Assembly: GCF_954871325.1 (NCBI RefSeq)
Contig: NC_088775.1
Span: 5,991,561-6,055,560 of the forward strand
Length of the DNA: 64,000 bases
Reading direction: 5' to 3'
Source: Gordionus sp. m RMFG-2023
Taxonomy: Eukaryota; Nematomorpha; Gordioida; Chordodea; Parachordodidae
Part shown: one piece after another, positions 55,764 to 64,000 of the stretch
Numbering within the stretch: position 1 is the stretch's first letter
How the letters are laid out: each line of letters opens with the position of its first letter
Program-made: the position numbers and the translations under genes
The notes under the pieces: model-generated
What the model saw: the letters and a program-made list of their open reading frames with translations, nothing else
What the model was told of the DNA's origin: nothing
Databases searched by the model: none

Positions 55764-56059
55764 TACTATGTGTTTCAATTCCACTTCTAATAAGTAATGC
55801 TAAGTTTAATATAGGGCCTTTTTATGCTGAAAGAAATTAGACAGTTTCGTTAAATTTTGAAAGAAATGCTAATAGCTCTACCAGATTAGATTCATAGTTT
55901 GATAATTTGATAAAGTGTTTTCCAATTCTTTTCAATATATTATTAATTACATTCTTATTTTATCAAGATATGCTTTCTAGCATAATTAATATACTATACC
56001 ACCTGGTTAATACATTTAATTTTAAGATTTTCATATGCTTGTTATTATTGCTATTATTA

Positions 56060-56272
56060 TCATTGGAAATGCCAATTTGGAAAAAGGGTATCAGCATGTG
56101 TAACATTGCCATCAAGATCTAATATGTCCGATATTAGATCTATTGTACCAAGGCATCTTCTTTGATCTGCCTCGAATTCAAATTCAACCTCTGCAGTTTT
56201 ATATTTTAGAGAAGTAATAAATTTTTCTAATTTTTTCAGATTTTCAACAAAGAGCACCCTTTTTAATACCAT
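56060..56272 (-). pseudogene. hAT family C transposase middle segment
   Basis: 71 open codons: KRVLFVENLKKLEKFITSL, EFEADQRRCLGTIDLISDIL and HADTLFPNWHF. A decayed homologue lies at 44080-44300. After a stop, the continuation around 55900-56050 corresponds to the RW..S..ML segment. No catalytic residues are assignable in this piece alone. Confidence 0.6.
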
Positions 56273-56290
56273 GTTTTATTATCTCTTTAT

Positions 56291-56769
56291 AAAAAAGTAT
56301 CGACTCTTATAATACCAAAATTATTCGTGGATTTATTAAATGTGGATGCATTCATTTTAAAAATGTGAAAAATTAAGGAAACTTTTGAATCTTAGATTTT
56401 TGATTGATTGAATTCTAAAATGACGTCAAAATAATTTTGATTTTTAAAATAAGAGTTCATCAAAATCCTGATTGACTTATAAAAAAAAATATAACAGTGT
56501 TGTTGACCAATTAATAGAATAAAGATTGTATAAAATAAAATAAAGTGATTTTGGTAAACGGTGGGTGTAACCTAAAAAGTCGGCGGCCGATCAAATTTAA
56601 TCAATAATATAATAATGAATGATAATAAAAATTTAATATATAAATGATAAATTAATTGAGGGAGATTGGAGAAAAAAATATTTTATCATGAATTAACAAT
56701 TTCCTCAATAAAAAAATTTTTTTTTTCAAATTAAAATAAACAAAAAAAATATCGTTGAGCTATTGGTAT
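56291..56769. other. No gene recognised
   Basis: AT-rich sequence. AACGGTGGGTGTAACC and GTCGGCGGCCGATC at 56557-56595 are G+C-rich and could be a decayed hAT terminus. Nothing more can be said. Confidence 0.4.
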
Positions 56770-56789
56770 AATAATTGTGGTTCCACGTC

Positions 56790-57280
56790 TTTATAGAGAA
56801 ACCATTATAGAGAATGTATTTTATAGAGAAACATTTATAGAGAAAACAATTATAGAGAATGCATTTATAGAGAATTGTTTTATAGAGAATGTAATTTATA
56901 GAGAATGATTTTAAAGAGAATTATTTTATAGAGAATGTCCTTTATAGAGAATGACTTTAAAGAGAATGATTTTATAGAGAATGCCGTTTATAGAGAATGG
57001 TTTTATAGAGAATGCCGTTTATAGAGAATGGTTTTATAGAGAATGCAATTTATAGAGAATGATTTTAAAGAGAATTATTTTATAGAGAATGTCCTTTATA
57101 GAGAATGACTTCAAAGAGAATGATTTTATAGAGAATGTTGTTTATAGAGAATGATTTTAAAGAGAATTACTTTTATAGAGAATTATTTTGTGGAGAATTA
57201 TATTGTAGAAAATTACATTGTAGAGAATTATTTTGTAGAGAATTATTTGTAGATCTTGATTTTATAGAGAAATATTATAT
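56790..57280. repeat. Left MULE terminal array, TATAGAGAATG units
   Basis: About twenty-five units of TATAGAGAAT with 4-9-bp variable spacers (GATTTTA, GTCCTT, GCCGTT). A higher-order period of about 80 bp is visible, for example ATTATTTTATAGAGAATGTC at 56921 and again at 57074. The open frame running through it from 57135 is a by-product of the repeat. Confidence 0.9.
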
Positions 57281-57823
57281 ATGGGACAATTATAGAGTTC
57301 AAAAATTTTATGCAGGATTTGAAAAAAACACCCACCCCCCCCTTTCAACAGAAAAGTTTGAATAAATAATTAGTCCTAATGATACGAAGAAATTTAAATA
57401 TTAATGATAATTATACTTGCTTATAACCAGATCTATCTACCAATAATAAAAGGACACTTAACCATTCAAACAATGTTAAACAGGACCTTTTACCACAGGG
57501 TAAGGGGTTATAATTCAAGTTAGACATTGAAATTAAAAGGGGTAGTTTGTATTTGGAATTCCGTTATGTTTAACAAGTGCAAAAACCCTATAAAAAACAT
57601 TTTAAACTTTTTGATTAATCTTTCTCTAAACTGATAAGGAGTTTACGGCTTGTAATAAGAATTTTCATTTTACTAAAATCAATTTAGAGAAAAAGGTGTA
57701 TTATTTTAAATTTTGTCGATGTATAATTTTTAGGTAAGAGTTTGAACTATCATTTTGTATTTTGTAAATTCAGATACAACTATTTTGTGACCTATGATGA
57801 TTTCGACAGAAATTGATCCAACC

Positions 57824-58177
57824 CAGTGGCGTAGCTACGGGGGTGGTTTTCGAGTTTGGACCCCTCCCAGAGCAAAAATTATTTTTAGATTATACGTTCA
57901 AAAGACTTAAAAGTGATTTTATATGAATTATATTTTTCTGTTTTGATGTTTGTGGAAGGATATTATATTACTATTGAAATTATTCTGGATAGTATTATTA
58001 TAAAGTCATTGAGAATAATCTACTAAATTATAATATAACATATTATTGATGCATTTAAAAAATATATTTATTATATATTATCGAAGATATGATTATGATT
58101 TATAAGATAAACCCGGCCGCCCCCCAGCTTTTATATGTATGGACCCCCTCTAAGGAAAATTCCTAGCTACGCCACTG
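57824..58177. mobile_element. hAT MITE, CAGTGGCGTAGC family, 354 bp
   Basis: The ends CAGTGGCGTAGCTACG and TAGCTACGCCACTG are inverted, with perfect 8-bp duplications ATCCAACC at 57816-57823 and 58178-58185. Subterminal C-runs (GGCCGCCCCCCAGC) occur on the right. This terminal sequence type is widespread among animal hAT elements. It is nested in the MULE. Confidence 0.95.
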
Positions 58178-58244
58178 ATCCAACCACCCCCTAGTGTTCC
58201 CTCCTACCATGTGAATACTAGACAGTACTCTAGTGATCTTAACT

Positions 58245-58930
58245 TAATTTTGGTAAGGCGATAGTTTGATGGGTATTGTTTTATTTTTTGTTGTTATTTG
58301 CATTTAATATCATTAATTGAGTGCGTTTTTTAAATTTAAAATCTGATTTTGCAAGAAATGCACCTGAATAAGTGTAACATACCCACCCTTAATGTTGCGC
58401 AATCGGTTAATTTTAGGCAATTCCAAAACGGTTAGCCAAGTTTTTAGGCCAAAAAATCGGCTAAGCATAATTAGGCTTAACATAAAAATAGGCGAAAACG
58501 AATAGTCAAAAATTAGGCATCGGCTAAGGAGCTCGGTTAATCACTCGTCATATATCGTTACATAATAAATTTATAAAATAATTTTAATAAAGGCTAGGCT
58601 TAGTGTTGCATAACGCAGACGGGCGATTAGCCTAGCTCCCAGTCCCTACATTTTGTCTAATTAATTTTAGGCGATTTTTCGGTTAAGCCAAATTAGGTTT
58701 AGCTGATTTTTAGGCTACTAACATTACTTATAAATTTCAGATTAATGTAAATTAAAATTTCTTCAGAAGTTCAATATAAAATCTTCTGAAATTTATAGGG
58801 TGGGTATTCTACACATATTGGAATGCATTTTCGGCAAAATCAGATTTAAAATTTAATAAAACGCGCTCAATAAAATGCAAAAAATAGAACAAAATACCCA
58901 TCAAACTATCGCCCTTACCTTAATTTTTAC
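58245..58930. mobile_element. Inverted-repeat element enclosing an AGGCTA-rich MITE
   Basis: Arms of about 140 bp (58245-58395 and 58795-58930) are inverted copies: GGTAAGGCGATAGTTTGATG against CATCAAACTATCGCCCTTAC, and AAATCTGATTTTGC against GCAAAATCAGATTT. Between them, 58400-58740 is a second inverted structure with TTAGGC/GCCTAA motifs (CGGTTAATTTTAGGCAATTC, GATTTTTAGGCTA). A related piece of the arm appears at 58980-59060. Target duplications are not identified. Confidence 0.7.
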
Positions 58931-59067
58931 AAAATTATATAGATTTTCATTATAAATTATTAAATACAAAAAATTTTGGCGAAATCGTATGAAATTCCCA
59001 GGGTAGATTCTCTTCGGAATAGATTTGGTAAAATCAGATTTATCAGGGAAATTAGAAACGCGCACTA

Positions 59068-59340
59068 TAAATCAGAGACCTACAGGCCCTTTAAATCCGG
59101 CCCGGATACACGGACTGGGCTGTATTTTAATTTTTTTTAAATATACCCGGGCCGAGCCTAAAATTTTATTTTTTTAAATGCACGGGCCGGGTCAAAAAAG
59201 CTTTTTTTTAAAAAACCCGGGCCAGGCCATATATTTTAAAATCAAATATTTTAAATCACCATTATTATCTAGGCAAAAATATATAATATATTTTTAAAAA
59301 ATCGGGGCCGGCCATGCAGATTAAAATAATGCACAAAGCA
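59068..59340. mobile_element. Probable GC-rich hAT MITE relative
   Basis: Starts near CAGAGACCTACAGGCCC and ends near GGCCGGCCATGCAGATT, with CCCGGGCCGGGCC motifs in opposite orientations near the two ends and an AT-rich middle. It resembles the elements at 41714 and 63113 in design. No clear 8-bp duplication. Confidence 0.5.
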
Positions 59341-59455
59341 ACTAAATATTGACAAAATTTTCTAAAAAAATTGGCGTAAGGCTGGCTTTGTTGCTAATAG
59401 TTTTTTTTAAAAATTGCTACTCTACTAGTTAAAGCAAAGCACTAATAGAAACTAA

Positions 59456-59601
59456 TGCATATATACATTGTATATAAATATAAATTTAATTATATAATTT
59501 AAAAATATAATTTAAACATTTAAATTAATATTGTGAGACAATGCCCTTAGGTAATCTAACATGGGCCTTGAATAGTAATCTTCGACTATTCTATACACCC
59601 G
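59456..59601 (-). pseudogene. Inverted fragment of the MULE transposase 3' end
   Basis: This is the inverted copy of 61570-61714, covering the last 30 codons of the transposase and the sequence after it: GATTACTATTCAAGGCCC and CATTGTCTCACAATATT. It abuts the left inner inverted repeat directly. The intact gene in the same element lies 1.9 kb away, so the end of a second, inverted element or a rearranged duplicate is preserved here. Confidence 0.85.
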
Positions 59602-59726
59602 AAATATATTTAAGGATATTTATTTGGAAAATCTACTCAATAAGAGGCTAAGGATATTTAATCTGGAAAATCTACTCAATAAGAGGCTAAGGATATTAAA
59701 TCTGGAAAATCTACTCAATAAGAGGC
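59602..59726. repeat. Left inner inverted repeat: three 39-bp units
   Basis: Three tandem units of TAAGGATATTTAATCTGGAA plus AATCTACTCAATAAGAGGC. The inverted counterpart is at 62035-62160 with the same three-unit structure and only a few differences. Units within one arm differ as much as the arms do. Confidence 0.9.
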
Positions 59727-60201
59727 GATAAAGAAGGGAATATTTTCATAATTTTAACATTACTACTTCTAATTGTTCAGCGTATTTTAAAAAAAATAAC
59801 AACAGGAAACTTAAAAATATTATCATAATTATTCATAAGCAATTGCAAATCAGGAACGTGAATAATTTTTTTTAAGATTATTTTTTACTATTTTTTTATT
59901 CAAGGGTTCCGAGAATTTATATGACGGCGTCTGTCTTGTTTTTTTTTATGTAAAAATATAAAACATAGAAAATATGGACAAATATAATTCTTGTTGAGAA
60001 AAAAAAATCTAAAAATTAAATGGAAATAAAAAAAATTTATATTTGATTGAGATTTGCTCTATGAAAATACAAATAAATAAAAATTATAATAAAAGTTTAA
60101 ACTTACAATTATTTAAGTTTTATTTTATATATAATAGGATTTAAGAAAAATTATCATTAATTTTGAAATCTAAATTTTTTTTAAAGAACTTATAAATTTT
60201 A

Positions 60202-61661
60202 ATGGCTGAATTTATTTTAAGCAGTCAAAACAATCAATTACTAATTTTTGAATCATTTATATTTCAACGAGAAAAGCTTATTAACGATACAAGTTATTGG
60301 CGTTGTGTTAAATTCCACTTGGAGGAGTGCAATGGAAGGGCAAGGACAAAATCTGGAGTTATATTTCATAATCAAATGCATAATCATGTTCCAGACATTG
60401 CCGAAATTGAAGCAAGGAAAGAAATAAATCAAATAAAGGAAAAGGCAACTACCTCGCAAACTCTACCCAATAATATAATAGCGGATATAACAACCAATAT
60501 ATCTACAGCAGCTATGGGGAGAATGCCAAGTTGTTCCTTACTCAAAAGAACAATTCAAAGAAAACGACGCCTAGTAGGAAGGGCGCCTACTGTTCCTGTT
60601 AATTTAATTGACCTAATAATCCCTATTGAATATCAAATAAATAATAACGGGCAACAATTTTTATTATATGATAGCGGTCACCATGATCATCGATGCCTAA
60701 TATTTTCAACAGTGAAAAATATACAGTTCCTATCAACGTGCGACAAATGGTACGCAGATGGCACCTTCAAAACATGCCCTCCACTCTTTCAACAAATCTA
60801 TACCATCCATGGGATGAAATACGACACGATTATTTCTGCCGTTTATATCCTTATGGCGTCGCGTCGCCATCAAGATTATTTAAATATTTTCGAAAAAATT
60901 AAAAATTTTGAAATTCATCTTGATCCTAGGTCTATAATGACAGACTTTGAATTGGCAGCCATATCAGCTTTCAACCAATCTTTTCCGTTGGCTGATAACC
61001 GTGGATGTTTCTTCCACATGTCTCAATGCATATGGCGTGCCGTTCAAAAAAATTCAATAATTTGTATGTCATATATGACAGAGCCTAATTTTGCTTTACA
61101 AATTAAGATGTTATTATCACTGGCATATGTGCCAGTGGATGACATAATCCATGGATTCGAGGTGCTGGTTGGTTCCGAATTCTATCAAGAAAGGCGGGAT
61201 ATTCTCCAACCTTTGATAGAATACTTCGAGGAGACATGGATAGGCAAAATGATAGCAATGGAGAGGAGATCCCCATTGTTTAGTATTTCATTATGGAATT
61301 GCTATGATTCCACTCTGTTGCGAGCTCCAAATACCAACAATGCAGTAGAAGGTTGGCACCGGAGTTTTTCTTCCCATATAAGTTCCCATCATCCAACCAT
61401 TTGGAAATTTATCAAAAGTATGAAATATATATTATATTAAAATATTTTAAAAATCTTATTTAATTTTTAGCTCTCAAAGATGAAGATAGCCTTAATTGCT
61501 ATAAATTAGAGCAATATTCTTTGGGACTATTGGCCCCACTCTCAAAGAAACAATATCGGGAAAGAGCTCAACGGGTATATAGAATAGTCGAAGATTACTA
61601 TTCAAGGCCCATGTTAGATTACCTAAGGGCATTGTCTCACAATATTAATTTAAATGTTTAA
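60202..61661 (+). CDS. FLYWCH-type MULE transposase, two exons
   Basis: Exon 1 is 60202-61417 and exon 2 is 61471-61661. The 53-bp intron begins GTATGA and ends TTTTTAG, and the join gives WKFIKTLKDEDSLNC and a protein of 468 residues. The N-terminus is a FLYWCH zinc finger: W33, C35, a second Cys in EECNGR, and H60/H62 in HNHVP. The MULE catalytic core has D186 in WYADGTFKTC, D248 in MTDFELAA followed by CFFHMSQCIWRAVQ, and E383 in NAVEGWHRSF. The C-terminus ends YYSRPMLDYLRALSHNINLN. It should bind the element ends and catalyse cut-and-paste transposition. No lesion is visible. The start is the first ATG before the finger and fits the family layout. Without splicing the frame would stop 8 codons after the donor site. 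Confidence 0.9.
61418..61470 (+). other. 53-bp intron in the MULE transposase
   Basis: GT at 61418 and AG at 61469-61470, a T-rich stretch TTTAATTTTTAG before the acceptor, and restoration of a conserved reading frame on both sides. The very short size indicates that this organism tolerates or prefers short introns, as does the candidate intron of 292 bp at 40166-40457. Confidence 0.85.
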
Positions 61662-62034
61662 ATTATATTTTTAAATTATATAATTAAATTTATATTTATA
61701 ATGTATATATGCATTTGTTATGAATAAAAATTATATATTTTGGATTATGGAACTATTTTGAATTAATTTTATTTGATCGAAAAAATTTGAATAAAGAATT
61801 TATGCAATAAAATGTTAAGTTATTAAGATTATTACTAACTTAGTAATTATTTATTTTTGTGAATAACTTAATTTTTCTAACTTATCTTATTGCTTTCCAA
61901 GTGAAGGTGTAGGACATTGCTTTTTTGGAAATTTTTTTTAAGCTTGATGTTTTCCTTTTCTAAATGTATTTGATATTTCGCATCAAATATATATAATAAT
62001 AAAATATTCTACATTGTAATTAAATAAAACTCAA

Positions 62035-62160
62035 AGCCTCTTATTGAGTAGATTTTCCAGATTAAATATCCTTAGCCTCTTATTGAGTAGATTTTCCAGA
62101 TTAAATATCCTTAGCTTCTTATTGAGTAGATTTTCCAAATAAATATCCTTAAATATATTT
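62035..62160. repeat. Right inner inverted repeat: three 39-bp units
   Basis: GCCTCTTATTGAGTAGATTT and TCCAGATTAAATATCCTTA repeated three times, the exact mirror of 59602-59726. It ends AAATATATTT. Confidence 0.9.
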
Positions 62161-62249
62161 TTAATAAATTATATTAGATTAAATCTGATTTAATAAGTGC
62201 CAAAAAAAAGAATTAGACGGTAAATGGTCATATTTGAGAAAATTTATTT

Positions 62250-62802
62250 CTAAAATAATTCATTTTCTATAAAATCATTCTCTGTCTTCAATATAAAATT
62301 ATTAATCCTTCCCTATAAAATAATTCGCACTAAAACAATTCTCTGTAAAATAATTCTCTGTAAAATAATTCTCTGTAAAACAATTCTCTGCAAAAATATT
62401 CTCTATAAAATCATTCTCTATAAAAGAGATTCTCTATAAAATCATTCTCTGTAAATGAGATTCTCTATAAACGACATTCTCTATAATTGTTTTCTCTTTA
62501 AAAGTTTCTCTATAAAATAAATTCTCTATAAAATCATTCTCTATAAACGAGATTCTCTACAAAATCATTCTCTGTAAACGAGATTCTCTACAAAATCATT
62601 CTCTATAAATGAGATTCTCTATAAACGACATTCCCTATAATTGTTTTCTCTTTAAAAGTTTCTCTATAAAATAAATTCTCTATAAAATCATTCTCTATAA
62701 ACGATATTCTTTATAAACGACATTCTCTACAATTGTTTTCTCTATAAAGGTTTCTCTATATTTGCATTCTCTATAAAAGATTCTCTGTAAAGACGGGATA
62801 CC
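62250..62802. repeat. Right MULE terminal array, ATTCTCTATAAA units
   Basis: About thirty-five units of ATTCTCTATAAA with spacers such as ATCATTCTC, CGAGATTC and GACATTC; several have CTGTAAA or CTACAAA instead. It is the inverted counterpart of 56790-57280. A duplication of about 120 bp within it (TTGTTTTCTCTTTAAAAGTT at 62486 and 62640) shows local expansion. Confidence 0.9.
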
Positions 62803-62811
62803 AATAATTGT

Positions 62812-63112
62812 TATTATGATGATTTTATTAAATATAATTTATTACATTGCTCAGAAACTGGAGGTTTATCAACAATATTATTTTTTCGCATTTACCTGAT
62901 TTTGGCAAAATATTTTCTATATTTTTTTTTGATAGAAAGCGTTTTCTAGATTGAATTAGGATACAAATTATTTATTCTGCTTTATCTAATAATTGAGCAT
63001 CATTAATTAATTAATAAATTTATTTAGAACTCTCATTAAATTATATATCGATATGTAAAATTTTTTTTGTAAAATTTAAAAAATATATATATATAAATTT
63101 ATATATTCGAAT
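62812..63112. other. No gene recognised
   Basis: AT-rich DNA between the MULE and the next MITE. Confidence 0.4.
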
Positions 63113-63387
63113 TAGAGATCTGCAAAAGTAGGCCCAATTTTTTTAAAATATATATAAATTTATCAATTTTATGTTAAATTTTTAATGTAAAGTAAAAATA
63201 TTTGATTTTATTTATTGAAACTAGTCGCCATATAACATATATCTTTTATTTTGAATAATTTCTATATTTAAATAATCAGGTCGGTAATTTTTTTTAAAAA
63301 AAAATTCGGGTTCGAGCAGGACCGGCAAAACGTTTTTAAAAAAATTTCGGGCCGAGTTTGAAAAATTAGGCTCAATGCAGATCACTA
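63113..63387. mobile_element. hAT MITE, GGGCCGGGCC family, 275 bp
   Basis: The ends TAGAGATCTGCA and TGCAGATCACTA match those of the element at 41714-42128, in the opposite orientation judged by the interior. Flanks ATTCGAAT and TTCGGAAT are similar but not identical, so the target duplication has either mutated or is uncertain. Less GC-rich subterminally than its relative. Confidence 0.85.
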
Positions 63388-63673
63388 TTCGGAATCACCA
63401 TGAAATTCGCAATTTAATGATGTATTTTACTAAATTTAATATTGTTTAAAAATTTTTTTTTGTTGATTAATTAGAAATATTTTAGTAAAATTTTTTAAAA
63501 AAATATAGAAATTTATATATTTTATCCATTATACAATCATTAAATTGCAAATTTTCAGGATATTTTAAATATATATAAATTTCTAAATTTTCTTAAAACT
63601 TTTTACAAAAACATTTATAATTAATTAAGAATATATTTATTTTTATATTAAATATTATATATCGATATTAGAC

Positions 63674-64000
63674 AGGCGCGTACGCAAGAATTTGGTCTGG
63701 GGGTGGGGGGATAAGAAATATTATTGATAATTAAAAATACTAAGCATAAATTTATTAGGACTATAACTTTTCTCATACACAATTTTAAATTAAAGTGAAT
63801 TACAAATTATATATATAAACCGGCATTGAAAAACTATAAAATAATGTGAATTATAAAATATAAAGTGAATATAACCACGATTTGAATCACTTAAATGACC
63901 CAAAATTGAAATTTTAATTTTTTGAGCCTTTAAAATATATAAAGTACAAAAAATTTAAATGTTGGAAATATAAATTAATACACAAAAACTTAGGAATAAT
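63674..64000. mobile_element. Possible hAT-type terminus running off the window
   Basis: CAGGCGCGTACGCAAGAATT followed by TGGTCTGGGGGTGGGGGG resembles the CAGTGGCGTA-type hAT ends with a G-run behind them (compare 57824). The other end would lie beyond 64000. Confidence 0.35.

Larger units (their letters stand above)
52807..56290 (-). mobile_element. hAT family C, copy 2, split by a pogo-like element
   Basis: The terminus ACCTGAGCACCGACGAAAT at 52808 is followed by the subterminal ATATCACGGCATA. Transposase remnants on the - strand lie at 52975-53100 (the SERIFSTAGLTLNS-type dimerisation region, here IFSTARLTLNSRSSSF), then near 53260 LDPRFQK-like, and, beyond the pogo insertion, 55764-56272. 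The two outer pieces are collinear with 43013-44300. No far end or target duplication is identified. Confidence 0.75.
56779..62802 (+). mobile_element. Complete FLYWCH-MULE transposon with minisatellite termini, 6024 bp
   Basis: The outer ends GGTTCCACGTCTTTATAGAG and (complement of the right end) GGTATCCCGTCTTTACAGAG are inverted. Both flanks carry the 9-bp duplication AATAATTGT (56770-56778 and 62803-62811), the usual length for MULEs. Long arrays of TATAGAGAAT units form the termini. An inner pair of 125-bp inverted repeats (59602-59726 and 62035-62160) encloses an open transposase gene. Between the left array and the gene lie several short inserted elements. The uninterrupted transposase and exact 9-bp duplication suggest a fairly recent insertion. 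Confidence 0.9.

Noticed and set aside
56790-57280. CRISPR-like array
   Set aside because: Spacers are 4-9 bp and repetitive, repeats are about 10 bp, and the array is mirrored at 62250-62802 as a transposon end in eukaryotic DNA.
57135-57365. Open frame with repeated REL/RELF residues
   Set aside because: It is produced by the TATAGAGAAT array of the MULE terminus, as the repeated codon pattern shows.

Overview
The window is very AT-rich eukaryotic DNA dominated by transposable elements. It holds one intact-looking U2 snRNA gene, transposases with short GT-AG introns and about thirty recognisable mobile elements. No ordinary host protein gene can be supported. U2 snRNA, FLYWCH-MULEs, several hAT families, a pogo-like element, a Ty3/gypsy element and a LINE with a restriction-like endonuclease (RLE) together suggest a repeat-rich invertebrate animal. 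I cannot fix the phylum from sequence alone.

Layout. 0.2-0.8 kb: degenerate tandem repeat. 1.6-2.8 kb: decayed FLYWCH-MULE. 2.8-5.4 kb: hAT element (family A) with two inverted transposase copies. 6.1-7.4 kb: paralogous copy of the U2 locus with a broken U2. 7.85-9.57 kb: fold-back hAT-type element. 10.5-13.1 kb: palindrome whose arms each carry the 3' end of an RLE LINE joined to a truncated U2. 13.1-14.6 and 19.1-20.2 kb: duplicated block. 15.0-17.3 kb: second head-to-head LINE pair. 18.4 kb: MITE. 20.8-22.4 kb: DUF4371-type hAT. 22.8-24.0 kb: non-autonomous hAT-like element. 24-30 kb: mostly simple repeats. 30.5-37.1 kb: Ty3/gypsy fossil with near-identical LTRs. 37.9-38.9 kb: minisatellite. 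38.9-41.5 kb: hAT fragment between inverted repeats. 43-44.6 and 52.8-56.3 kb: hAT family C, the second copy split by a pogo-like element. 46.6 kb: intact U2 gene. 46.9-50.4 kb: the best hAT-A copy. 56.8-62.8 kb: complete 6.0-kb MULE with minisatellite termini and an open two-exon transposase. 63.1 kb: short hAT MITE.

The most interesting theme is the link between U2 snRNA sequence and transposition. RLE-LINE 3' ends abut U2 at the same nucleotide (about nt 39) in both palindrome arms. This is what a U2-targeting LINE of the Utopia type would leave. A U2-containing block is present twice, and a hAT later inserted just downstream of the intact copy. Inverted pairing recurs in LINE, hAT-A and MITE sequences.

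At least nine insertions can be delimited to the base by terminal inverted repeats plus target-site duplications: seven with perfect 8-bp duplications (hAT type), one with 9 bp (MULE) and one with TA (pogo). The LTR element has a 5-bp duplication.
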